Part shown: positions 1 through 8,129 of the stretch, piece by piece | Layout of the letters: each line of letters starts with the position of its first letter | Position numbering within the stretch: the first letter of the stretch is position 1 | Assembly: GCA_027310735.1 (NCBI GenBank) | Contig: DAIDAH010000013.1 | Span: forward strand, 1 to 20,586 | Reading direction: 5' to 3' | DNA from: Methylotenera sp. | GTDB taxonomy: Bacteria > Pseudomonadota > Gammaproteobacteria > Burkholderiales > Methylophilaceae | DNA length: 20,586 nucleotides | Translations under genes and position numbers: made by a program | Notes under the pieces: model-generated | What the model saw: only the letters and a program-made list of their open reading frames with translations | Databases searched by the model: none | What the model was told of the DNA's origin: nothing

Positions 1-260
1 TTGCACGATTGCTACCAGCGGTGCGTACCTTTATTGCCTTCCCGGCAGGCGTGGCGCGTATGAATATGCCAAAATTTATGACTTATACGTTTATCGGTTC
101 GTTCATCTGGTGCTGGGTACTGGCTTTTGCTGGCATGAAACTTGGCGAGAACTGGGAAAGCCTTAAAGTCTACTTTCACCAATTTCATTATGTGATTGTT
201 GCTGCGGGTTTAGTCGCGCTTACTTGGTATATCAGACGGCATTTTCAACAAGAAGAGTAA
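1..260 (+). CDS. DedA family membrane protein, C-terminal part (5' end outside window)
   Basis: This is the last ~85 codons of a DedA/SNARE-associated family integral membrane protein; the frame is open to the left edge and ends at TAA 258-260. DedA proteins are inner-membrane proteins linked to lipid carrier or phospholipid movement and envelope homeostasis. The visible part has the family signature R-L-L-P-A-V-R-T-F-I followed by P-A-G-V-A-R-M, then a hydrophobic span (T-F-I-G-S-F-I-W-C-W-V-L-A-F-A-G), the K-L-G-E-N-W segment and a final membrane helix (V-I-V-A-A-G-L-V-A-L-T-W-Y) with a basic tail. It is the only plus-strand gene here and converges with the AddA-like gene, 48 bases separating the two stops. 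The TTG at 9-11 lies inside the conserved motif and is not the true start. Substrate cannot be told. Confidence 0.85.
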   Translation, partial: ARLLPAVRTFIAFPAGVARMNMPKFMTYTFIGSFIWCWVLAFAGMKLGENWESLKVYFHQFHYVIVAAGLVALTWYIRRHFQQEE

Positions 261-284
261 GTCACTTTAAGTTTTAATCTACTG

Positions 285-314
285 TTGTAGGAAAGGCCCC
301 AGTCTTTCCTACAA
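285..314. terminator. Stem-loop between convergent genes, probable bidirectional terminator
   Basis: Perfect 11-base inverted repeat: TTGTAGGAAAG at 285-295 pairs with CTTTCCTACAA at 304-314, with an 8-base loop. It lies between the dedA-like stop (258-260) and the AddA-like gene, and its right arm covers the last codon and the TAG stop (309-311) of the latter. Position and stem strength suit a shared terminator. Neither strand shows a clean run of T after the stem, so it may instead act as an mRNA 3'-end stabiliser. Confidence 0.55.
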
Positions 315-3300
315 TTCAACCAGCATCCCCGTACTCAAAAACAACACTGCCATTTTAATCGGCAATCCTGCATTGACGAACAGGCCTGCATAACGCTCCA
401 GTTGTGGGCGATGCTGCTTGGCTGCTTCTGTAAAATCAATATTTTCATCTAACTGTGTGAGCTTGTAATCTACAATCCAGCGTACGCCATCTTCCACAAA
501 AGTGCGGTCTATCACATGATTCTGAACAGGGCTCTGAGCATCAGCTTCCTGCGTCTGCATTAAGCTTAGCTCACTCGCTGCATCCGCATATGGTTTAAGC
601 ACCCAGCGCCCAGCGTCGCTACTCAGAGTTGTCTGTAATGCCGCCAGCACATGTGCCGCACCTTGTTGTGCAGGCATGGCAGCATGACCTTGCTGCATCA
701 GCCATTTTTGCATAGCGGCTTTGCATTGTTGCAATCGTGCAGCATCCCATAATACGAGCTCTGTTGCGGCCAACATCTCCATATACTTGTGTGCCAACGT
801 GCCGCAATGACGCTGTAAATCTGCACCTTTCAGATAATCCGCCAGACTTGCAATGCCTTGATTAGGTGCCAGAGTGACGGAATTGGAATCCACATTAGCA
901 TTTGATAGCACTGCATCTAACACACGGCCTAATTCACTCGAATCAAGGCGCTGCAATTGCGGTTGAAACTGGCGAATATCCATACTCCCCCCCCCTTGTG
1001 AAGGCTGCATTGACGTGGCTTGCTCAAAATCAGCTTGAACCGCAGGCCACAGTACCTTGAGCAAAGATTTGGCCGCAGGCCTTAACTCACCTTTTTTATT
1101 TGGCTGCATGCTGGCAATAATATGCAATTGTCGTTGGCTACGCGTTGCGGCGACGTAGAGCAATCGTACGATTTCATTGTCGCTACGGATGCCCTCTAAA
1201 TCTTTAAGAAACTGATACACGCTAGGCGCACTACTTTTAGTCGCTGCATTCGCTTTTTTAGTAGGCGTGAATGGCGCTGCGATTAAGTGTAAATGCCCAT
1301 CCACCATCACTTCTTGCCACAGCACCAACTCATTATCCGCATGTCTGGGTGGGCGATTGAGCGCGGGTAAAATCACAGTATCAAACTCCAAGCCCTTAGA
1401 CTTATGAATAGTCAGAAACTGTAAGCTATCATCTGCTTCAATGTCGGGCTGGGCATAAAGTTTTTGCATACCAAGTTCAAGAGAAGCAATATCCACATGA
1501 CCACTGCGACTGGTTTTTTCGACCAAATCAAAAAATTCCTGCACATCACGGTTATCGCCAGCATTGGCTAAACACTTGCCGCCGCCCAGTTGCAACCATG
1601 TGCTTTCGAGCCAGCGGCGAATCGGCATGCGCCCTTGCCCCTCAAAAGCCGCCGTCAGCACAGTTTTCACATGCGCGAGTCTAAGTAATCCATCTGCGCT
1701 TAGATTCTGCAAGCGAGCGTCATCGTGCATGAGCTGCCAAATCGTTGCACGATGATTATCTGCCGCCAGCGCATGTAAATCAGCCAACGTTAAACCACAC
1801 CAAGGTGCACGTAATATGTTGAGCCAGTGGATTCTGTCTGCGCGGTGAAATAAAGCTCGTGTAAGAGATAAAGCATCTTGCACCACTTGCCTATCATTCA
1901 GCGGTTCAATTTCCAATGCCTGAAACTTCAAGTGCGAATGATTGCGCCGTATCTCTGACACCAGCTCTTTTAAATGGCTGCGACTCCGCACCAGCACGGC
2001 AATTTTCACAGGCTTGTCTGCGCATAGTTTAACGATTAAATCCGCGACATATTGTGCTTCTATGCGCTTAGTATCGAGATTGTTATCTGGGCTGCTATTC
2101 GCGCTAGAATCCTCGGCACTTTCTTCTTCGTTTACCGCCAAAATAAGCGGGTGTAACACCACGCCCTCGCCGTCTATTGCACTACGTGTTGCTATAAATT
2201 CACGATAGCTGATTGCGCCCTGATTAATGTTGTCATGGCCTGGGAACACCTGCTGAAAAGCCTGGTTAATCCAACTCACCACTTCTGGGTGTGAACGATT
2301 GTTGCGGCTGAGTTGCAAGCACTCCAACGGCAAGTGCCCGATGCCAAACTGTGATGCCTGCAAGAATAAACTCACCTCGGCTTTACGGAAGCGATAGATG
2401 GACTGCATCGGATCACCCACACAAAATAGGGTGCGACCATCATCAGGTTGCCAACCTTCAATCAGTTTTTCAATCAGGCGCATTTGCACTGGGCTGGTAT
2501 CTTGAAACTCGTCGATCAGCAAATGTGAAATCTGGTAATCCAACTTGAGCGCTAAATCGGTGACACCCTGCTCATTCTCAAGCGCTTGCTGGGCGCTTTG
2601 TGCAATCGCCACAAAATCTACCTCACCTGCGGCCTGAAAAATCGCCCATAAATGCGTGGCGGCCAACATCAACAACTTGGTGAGCGCCTGAATAATGGGC
2701 TGATCCTCTTCCAGTGTAAGCACTGACGGCAAGTCACCCAGCGCGGCAATCACTTCGCTATTATCCAAACTAGCGACTATTTCCAGAAAGGCTTCTTTTT
2801 TATCTTTATGCTCTTTGTCTGCAGGAAAGCCATTATTCTTAGTCACGGTTTTGCGATACGAGCGCGCAGATTGCGTCACCAGCAAGCTGGAGAGCGCCTG
2901 CCATTGCACTAAATCGTCAGCATCTGTAGTGAGCGCAATCTCCCAATCCAACAATACTGCAATATCAGCCTCTTCAGTGAGATTGCTCGCAGCAAATCTA
3001 GCCAACGGCATCAGCTCAAGTTGCAATCTAGCTGGCAGAATATGCAAAGCGGCTTGCAGCGTTTCCGCAATTAAATGCCGCAATGCAACTTCGGTATTGG
3101 AAGCAATGTCTTCAGCCTCAAGCACGTGTAATTGCCCTGCCAACGGCAACCATTGGTCGCGTCTGGCGAGCATTTTTGCCAATAGTGCAGTCAACTTTTC
3201 ACTATTGTTATCCATGTAACGTAGCGCCGTGGTGACGGTGTCGTCTGGACTCGATTCATGCATGATGTGCGAAATCGCTCGGCGTGCGGCTTCAAGATAA

Positions 3301-3764
3301 TGTGTATCGGCATCATCACTCACCTGTGGCTGGCCACCAAAGCGGCTGAGCAAAGGCATCTGCCGCGTTAGGCTGCTGCAAAGCGCATCAATGGTCAGTA
3401 TGCGCAATCGACTTGGCTGATTCAAAATATCCCATTGCTTCTGGTTTGATTGACTCAGTGCGGCATTGGCGAGCGCGCGTGTTTTTAATTTGTGCGCTGC
3501 GGTTTCAGACGTTTGGTTTTGCGCGTGCTCCAAGCTCAATAAAATACGGTTGCGCATTTCCGCGGCGGCTTTATTAGTGAAGGTCAGCGCGATAATTTCT
3601 TCTGGCTCGGCCACGCTGGCTAACAGGCTCAAGTAGCGCTGTGTGAGCAGCTCTGTCTTACCCGCACCAGCTGGCGCTTCCACGATAAACGAGGCATGCG
3701 CTAAGGCACGTTCACGGTTAGCACTATCTTGTGCGTTTAAATCAGGCGTCATTAAGTCAGTCAT
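309..3764 (-). CDS. AddA-like UvrD-family helicase with C-terminal PD-(D/E)XK nuclease
   Basis: Superfamily 1 DNA helicase-nuclease of 1151 residues, expected to unwind and resect DNA double-strand ends for recombination together with the AddB-like protein encoded just upstream. All helicase landmarks are visible: Walker A A-P-A-G-A-G-K-T (K36), motif Ia A-L-T-F-T-N-K-A-A-A-E-M, Walker B L-L-I-D-E-F-Q-D-T (D418, E419), motif III G-D-P-M-Q-S-I-Y-R-F-R, motif V H-K-S-K-G-L-E-F and motif VI V-A-A-T-R-S (R875). The C-terminus has a RecB/AddA-type nuclease centre, W-I-V-D-Y-K (D1099, K1101). Its ATG overlaps the end of the AddB-like gene by 8 bases, indicating translational coupling. A run of nine G (coding strand, 987-995) sits in the linker between motif VI and the nuclease. 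It could also be called a RecB-like exonuclease V beta subunit; AddA fits better given the partner and the lack of recC/recD. Confidence 0.9.
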   Translation of the reverse strand: MTDLMTPDLNAQDSANRERALAHASFIVEAPAGAGKTELLTQRYLSLLASVAEPEEIIALTFTNKAAAEMRNRILLSLEHAQNQTSETAAHKLKTRALANAALSQSNQKQWDILNQPSRLRILTIDALCSSLTRQMPLLSRFGGQPQVSDDADTHYLEAARRAISHIMHESSPDDTVTTALRYMDNNSEKLTALLAKMLARRDQWLPLAGQLHVLEAEDIASNTEVALRHLIAETLQAALHILPARLQLELMPLARFAASNLTEEADIAVLLDWEIALTTDADDLVQWQALSSLLVTQSARSYRKTVTKNNGFPADKEHKDKKEAFLEIVASLDNSEVIAALGDLPSVLTLEEDQPIIQALTKLLMLAATHLWAIFQAAGEVDFVAIAQSAQQALENEQGVTDLALKLDYQISHLLIDEFQDTSPVQMRLIEKLIEGWQPDDGRTLFCVGDPMQSIYRFRKAEVSLFLQASQFGIGHLPLECLQLSRNNRSHPEVVSWINQAFQQVFPGHDNINQGAISYREFIATRSAIDGEGVVLHPLILAVNEEESAEDSSANSSPDNNLDTKRIEAQYVADLIVKLCADKPVKIAVLVRSRSHLKELVSEIRRNHSHLKFQALEIEPLNDRQVVQDALSLTRALFHRADRIHWLNILRAPWCGLTLADLHALAADNHRATIWQLMHDDARLQNLSADGLLRLAHVKTVLTAAFEGQGRMPIRRWLESTWLQLGGGKCLANAGDNRDVQEFFDLVEKTSRSGHVDIASLELGMQKLYAQPDIEADDSLQFLTIHKSKGLEFDTVILPALNRPPRHADNELVLWQEVMVDGHLHLIAAPFTPTKKANAATKSSAPSVYQFLKDLEGIRSDNEIVRLLYVAATRSQRQLHIIASMQPNKKGELRPAAKSLLKVLWPAVQADFEQATSMQPSQGGGSMDIRQFQPQLQRLDSSELGRVLDAVLSNANVDSNSVTLAPNQGIASLADYLKGADLQRHCGTLAHKYMEMLAATELVLWDAARLQQCKAAMQKWLMQQGHAAMPAQQGAAHVLAALQTTLSSDAGRWVLKPYADAASELSLMQTQEADAQSPVQNHVIDRTFVEDGVRWIVDYKLTQLDENIDFTEAAKQHRPQLERYAGLFVNAGLPIKMAVLFLSTGMLVEL
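987..995. repeat. Nine-base homopolymer (G9 on the coding strand) within the AddA-like gene
   Basis: Uninterrupted C9 on the plus strand, read as three glycine codons GGG (residues 924-926) between helicase motif VI and the nuclease domain. A one-base loss or gain would hit a stop about 20 codons later in either frame, leaving a helicase without its nuclease. Confidence 0.9.
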
Positions 3765-6519
3765 TTGGCGTTAATTCATCGTTCAAAGCCGCTTGCAAGC
3801 GCTCAAACTGCAAGGTGCGTTCTGGTAGGCGCAATAACGGTTTAACATCGCAATATGCCAAAGCACTCTCGCTGCTAAAGGTCACACTTGCGACGCCGGC
3901 TTTAATTTCTTGTGCAATGTTGGTCAAACTCACATACCAATGCTCCATCAGGCTATCCCAATCAGCAAAATGCTCGAAGCTTGAGCTGGCTTTAACAGCA
4001 CTTAAAGCTGTCACTTCGGGCAACACATCATCCCCAGCCGTTAAGCCGATGAACTTGGCTTCATCGGTGCGGATTTTGGCAAAACACACTGCCACCACTG
4101 GCTCATATTTCAAGGCAAGCACCGCATAGATCGGCAGTTGCGGCTCAGCAATGCGGTCATCCGCCCAGCTTTTGTTGGCAACCACGCTGCTTGTTTTGTA
4201 ATCAATCACCACCAAGCCGCCATCTGCGAGCTTATCAATGCGGTCTATCGTCAGCTTGACGCTCAAGCCTTCAATGTCCAGCACATGCGCCTGTTCACAA
4301 TCCAACACTTCAAAGTCAGCACGCTTGGATTCAATCTCCAACCAGTATTGCAGCAATTGGCTCAAGCGTTGCTGCTCGATGTACAACACTTGCGGTGGTA
4401 AGCGAGTGCCGAACTCATCTTGTAAGGCCTGTACGCTTTTTTCAATCGCCACCTCAATAGCAACTTGACGTTGCATCTGATTCATCGCTTGTAAATTGCT
4501 TAGGCTTTTACAGTCTTGCCAGAAATATTGCAGCACTTTATGCAGCAAGCTACCGCGCGCCATGTTGTCTAGCCCGTCAACAGGTGTTTCCAGTGGATTG
4601 GCGCCAAGACGATATTGATAAAATGCCCATGCTGGGCATACCGCTTGCGTTGCAAACAGTTTCACACCGCCGCGTACTTTTTCACCAGTGACTATCGCTG
4701 GTGCAATACTGTCATCCAGCATTTGCATCACGGCAGGTTGTGCCAACATTTCGGCTAAAGTCGGCACAATGACAGGTGCGGAAATAGGCACATTCAGAGG
4801 ATCAATCGCCAACAACGGTGACGGCCGCAACTCACGCTCACCGTCTTTCAACGCATATGAAAACACAATCTCAGGCGCGCTCTGCAATAGGCGGTGCTGC
4901 ACTAAGGTCGCAAACGTATTCTGGATACTCGCACTGGCGTTGGGTAGACCTTGACTGCGTTGCAATTCGGCAGGCAATAATGGATTGAGCTTCACGGGCG
5001 GTGGCCAGTGCTGGTCGTTCATATTCAGCGCCCACACTGCATCTAACTGTACGGCGGGTGTTTCCAGCAGGCCGAGTAACTGTATATGAATATCGCCCTT
5101 CGCTTCGGCCTGAAACATTGCTGCACTGCATAACTCGCTAATCTTTTGCACCGCTTCGGTTGCGCTGGTTTTACCTAAAATTGCATCTAATGCGCTGAGC
5201 TCTTTTAATTTATCGAAAAAAGTCTGTTGCGCCTGATACTCATGGCTGGATAGATTGCTGTTTGCAACATCCCTGCTGCCGGCCCAATTCACGGACTCCA
5301 GCAAATTGATAAAGCTCATCACCCAAGCCGATGGCAGTTGGCGCGCCTTTGCTTGACTCTGAAACTGCATCAGCAATGTGACATGCTCAATCAGCCCAGC
5401 CAACTGCAGGCGACCTTCATCATGTAGCGCTTTTGCTTGCTTGAGCAGCACATCTAAATCATACGATGCGCTTAAATTCTGACGCAAATGTGCATCAAAC
5501 AACGCTCTGGCATCTAGCTCATCCGCACTGCCCCAGTAGATATCCTGCAAGATGGGCGTGACTTCATCAAAGTTCATATCAGACTTTGTCACAGCCAGCC
5601 TTAACAATTGCAACGCACTATGCACAATCGGGTATTCAGTCAACGCCAACCCTAATGAAGAGTCATAACAACGTGGCGCTTCATAGTGTGCACACTGCAA
5701 GGTTTCAGGGTGAAAGGTGTCATCGAGCAAGTCTAGCAACTCACGGCGGACGTTACTTAATGCAGGGCTGATAATCGCGAGTTGCGCGTTAGGATTCTCG
5801 GTCAATTTTTGCTTGGCCCAAGCCACGGCGGCACGGCACTCGGCATTGCGATCATTCAGAGCAAAATATGTATGTTGAGTAGTCTTAGGAATATTCGCTG
5901 CCATTTCATCAATCAGTACACCACGTGTTTTAAGTGCATCGAACAACTGATGTTCTAATGGTGTAATGCGATCAAAACCCGCGAGCGTAATATGGCTAGG
6001 CAGGCTGAGTGGCTGACTTTCAAGTAACTCAATTTGCAGCATCTTTAAGCGAGCCGCTTCTATGGCATTCTTCTGAGTACATAACGCTTGAAACGTATGC
6101 CGCCAGCGCAAGAACTGGCGAGTTTCCTGACTGATATAGTCATGATTAATCGCGGACTCACTAATGCACCATTCGCACATAAGCTGATTCGCCTCAATGG
6201 CCGACTGTGCCAAGGCGCGAATATCAAACAATGCCGCTGCCTCGTGCTTTTCAAGGCAGCTAGAAATGGCTTGCTCCCATAAGTACGACTCGGCAACAGG
6301 ACTAAGTGTCAGCATGGGCAAAGCTGCGCTAGGCAGTAATCCCAACAACATCGCATCACCGAGCATCGTATCTAACCACTGCTGCAAAGTGCAGGCTTCA
6401 AATGCTCGCCATTGCTGAACACCGCTTGCCAGTTGGCGCTGCTGCTGTTGCAACGTCACGCCGCGAACAAGCCGCGCGGTGCTGCAAAGCGTCAGAGTAT
6501 TAGTTGATAATAGTGACAA
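3757..6519 (-). CDS. AddB-like PD-(D/E)XK nuclease, probable double-strand break repair protein
   Basis: Protein of 920 residues resembling the ~900-residue 'probable DNA repair protein' family (TIGR03623), which is related to AddB. No Walker A motif is seen at the N-terminus, so it is unlikely to be an active helicase. Family-like stretches include L-D-A-V-W-A-L-N and H-W-P-P-P in the middle. The nuclease module shows G-S-L-L-H-K-V-L, then D-R-I-D, then V-V-I-D-Y-K-T (D773, K775) and Q-L-P-I-Y-A. The AddB iron-sulfur pattern is only half kept: C628 and C890 are present, while the positions three before and six after C890 are leucines (L887, L896). The gene starts at TTG 6517-6519, in a T-rich context without a Shine-Dalgarno sequence; there is no ATG or GTG between it and the in-frame stop just upstream. 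Its end overlaps the AddA-like start by 8 bases; the two proteins probably form a heterodimer. Confidence 0.85.
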   Translation of the reverse strand: MSLLSTNTLTLCSTARLVRGVTLQQQQRQLASGVQQWRAFEACTLQQWLDTMLGDAMLLGLLPSAALPMLTLSPVAESYLWEQAISSCLEKHEAAALFDIRALAQSAIEANQLMCEWCISESAINHDYISQETRQFLRWRHTFQALCTQKNAIEAARLKMLQIELLESQPLSLPSHITLAGFDRITPLEHQLFDALKTRGVLIDEMAANIPKTTQHTYFALNDRNAECRAAVAWAKQKLTENPNAQLAIISPALSNVRRELLDLLDDTFHPETLQCAHYEAPRCYDSSLGLALTEYPIVHSALQLLRLAVTKSDMNFDEVTPILQDIYWGSADELDARALFDAHLRQNLSASYDLDVLLKQAKALHDEGRLQLAGLIEHVTLLMQFQSQAKARQLPSAWVMSFINLLESVNWAGSRDVANSNLSSHEYQAQQTFFDKLKELSALDAILGKTSATEAVQKISELCSAAMFQAEAKGDIHIQLLGLLETPAVQLDAVWALNMNDQHWPPPVKLNPLLPAELQRSQGLPNASASIQNTFATLVQHRLLQSAPEIVFSYALKDGERELRPSPLLAIDPLNVPISAPVIVPTLAEMLAQPAVMQMLDDSIAPAIVTGEKVRGGVKLFATQAVCPAWAFYQYRLGANPLETPVDGLDNMARGSLLHKVLQYFWQDCKSLSNLQAMNQMQRQVAIEVAIEKSVQALQDEFGTRLPPQVLYIEQQRLSQLLQYWLEIESKRADFEVLDCEQAHVLDIEGLSVKLTIDRIDKLADGGLVVIDYKTSSVVANKSWADDRIAEPQLPIYAVLALKYEPVVAVCFAKIRTDEAKFIGLTAGDDVLPEVTALSAVKASSSFEHFADWDSLMEHWYVSLTNIAQEIKAGVASVTFSSESALAYCDVKPLLRLPERTLQFERLQAALNDELTPND

Positions 6520-6563
6520 AATAAAAAAACTGCTATTAATGGATTATTTGGGATACAGTGCAA

Positions 6564-6641
6564 GGCGCACGGCACGCAGAAACCGAGATAGTACATTTTG
6601 TACAGCGAGGTTGCGAGTACCGAGCAACGCAGCAATGCGCC
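6564..6641. repeat. Intergenic repeat element with GTAC-N5-GTAC core (copy 1)
   Basis: Fills most of the space between the tilS stop and the AddB-like start. Outer arms GGCGCA (6564-6569) and TGCGCC (6636-6641) are inverted repeats, and the centre holds GTAC-N5-GTAC (6591-6603). On the minus strand the core reads GTACAAAATGTACT, one base different from copy 2 near 9147-9160, and both copies have CGCCTTG on the same side. A second short stem, GTTGC/GCAAC, lies at 6610-6628. It looks like a dispersed intergenic repeat; a terminator or mRNA-structure role for tilS is possible but unproven. Confidence 0.55.
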
Positions 6642-6653
6642 CATAAAGTCAAT

Positions 6654-8129
6654 TTATTGTGGCTCCTTCGGACTATCCTGCCAATAAACCATGATGCCCT
6701 GCTCGCCTTCTGTTGCCTGCAACTCATGCGCAATCCCGATACCCGGCACACAAGCTAGTGTGTCCTGCCAATAAATCAACGGCAGATGCTCACGTTGCCA
6801 AGGTGGCATGTTCGCTTCTTGCAGCAAATGTTTAAGGGTACGTGTTGGTCTGAGCACATTCGGTTTAAAACGCTCACCGCCGTCCCGATTTGTCACCCGC
6901 AACTTGGTCATGCCAAACTTCACAGCCAAACCTTCACCGATGACTTGTTTGAATTCCAACTGACCGCCATTTGGCAACGATAAGCTAGCCTCGCCATTCC
7001 ACACCATATCAAACGGCTGTGTAGTCTGCTCTCGGCATAAATAGGCGCGCTGTTGATAGCGTCTTAGCGTTAAATGCGATGCTGAAAAACTGGAAAGTTC
7101 AAGGCAAACATTGGCATCCGGCTTGGCATTCAGCAATTGGTCGACAATCTCATTTAATTGCTCTGTGTTTGGCATGGCTAAATGGTTTTTTGAGAACCAC
7201 CAACGCAATACATTTTTAGTGCGCGGTATATCCAAAGCGCTCAAGCCCTGCAAACACAGGCTGTTTTCATGACCAGTTTCAATGATGAGCGGCTTGGCAT
7301 CCATTTCAGCTAGGCTATCCAGTAAATCACTCGCTTCAGCCAAATGTGAGGCGGTTCTTGCCAACACAGATTTAACGGCTGGCGCACGTGTTTCGAGCAT
7401 GCTCAAAACGTCATGTCGAACAAAATTTCGCTCATATTTTGTATCAATATTGCTTTCATCTTCGCACCAATCAATGTTGTGTTGCATGGCGTAATCGTGG
7501 AGGGTTTGGCGTGATACATCCAACAAAGGACGTAATAATCGACGAGGTTTGTCGACCGCCGCCATAGCAGCCAAGCCCTTCACACCTGATCCCCTAAATA
7601 ACTGTAGTAGCAATGTCTCCGCCTGATCGTCCTGATGGTGAGCGGTAACAATGTAATCCGCGACTTCACCATTAGCCTCAAAGCGATAGTTGAATAAAGC
7701 CTGATATCGAAGCTGCCTAGCCGCCGCCTCTATGCCTAAACCGCTGTTCTTATCGACTTTCACCTGCACAATTTGCAAGGGAACATTTAATTTCGCACAT
7801 TGCGCCACACAGAAATCAAACCAGTCATCAGCATTGGCACTTAATCCATGATGCACATGCAGCGCATGCGACTCAAAGGGCAATGTTCCAGATTTATTTA
7901 GCGCGCTTAACAAATGCAGCAACACACATGAATCCAAACCTCCGCTCAACGCCAGCAGTAATTGTGGCTGCTTGAGATTTTCGGTAAGGTTAAAGGCGTT
8001 AGTAAGAAAAGCTTGAAGATGAACTACTAGAGGATGTTGCGCGGCAGGCGCATGCTGATTAACTGTTGGCACTGCCGCATTTTTCACACGAACACTATTG
8101 TTTTTCAACAACTTCTTTGAACTTGCCAT
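6654..8129 (-). CDS. tilS: tRNA(Ile)-lysidine synthetase TilS
   Basis: Attaches lysine to C34 of the CAU-anticodon tRNA-Ile in an ATP-dependent reaction, converting it to lysidine so the tRNA reads AUA; cytoplasmic and essential in most bacteria. The N-terminal PP-loop ATPase has S-G-G-L-D-S at residues 62-67, followed by H-V-H-H-G-L, the A-H-H-Q-D-D-Q-A-E-T motif, and N-F-V-R-H-D. The C-terminal TilS domain is recognisable by R-D-G-G-E-R-F and L-K-H-L-L-Q-E. At 491 residues it is somewhat longer than E. coli TilS, mainly because ~60 residues precede the PP-loop instead of about 20. The ATG chosen (8127-8129) overlaps the accA end by 35 bases with only a weak GAG upstream; GTG at 8085-8087, just past the accA stop, is a reasonable alternative. 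It follows accA directly, so co-transcription is likely. Confidence 0.95.
   Translation of the reverse strand: MASSKKLLKNNSVRVKNAAVPTVNQHAPAAQHPLVVHLQAFLTNAFNLTENLKQPQLLLALSGGLDSCVLLHLLSALNKSGTLPFESHALHVHHGLSANADDWFDFCVAQCAKLNVPLQIVQVKVDKNSGLGIEAAARQLRYQALFNYRFEANGEVADYIVTAHHQDDQAETLLLQLFRGSGVKGLAAMAAVDKPRRLLRPLLDVSRQTLHDYAMQHNIDWCEDESNIDTKYERNFVRHDVLSMLETRAPAVKSVLARTASHLAEASDLLDSLAEMDAKPLIIETGHENSLCLQGLSALDIPRTKNVLRWWFSKNHLAMPNTEQLNEIVDQLLNAKPDANVCLELSSFSASHLTLRRYQQRAYLCREQTTQPFDMVWNGEASLSLPNGGQLEFKQVIGEGLAVKFGMTKLRVTNRDGGERFKPNVLRPTRTLKHLLQEANMPPWQREHLPLIYWQDTLACVPGIGIAHELQATEGEQGIMVYWQDSPKEPQ

Noticed and set aside
2815..3219. Open frame of 134 codons on the plus strand opposite the AddA-like gene.
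   Set aside because: Lies wholly antisense to a well-supported gene, has low-complexity Ser/Ala-rich composition typical of a shadow frame, and no recognisable motif.
3731..4129. Open frame of 132 codons on the plus strand crossing the addA-like/addB-like junction.
   Set aside because: Explained as a shadow of the two overlapping minus-strand genes; no ribosome site or motif.
309..6519. Reading the repair pair as RecB and RecC of a RecBCD complex.
   Set aside because: No recD gene, the second protein carries its own PD-(D/E)XK nuclease motif (D773, K775), which RecC lacks, and lengths fit the AddA/AddB-like pair better.
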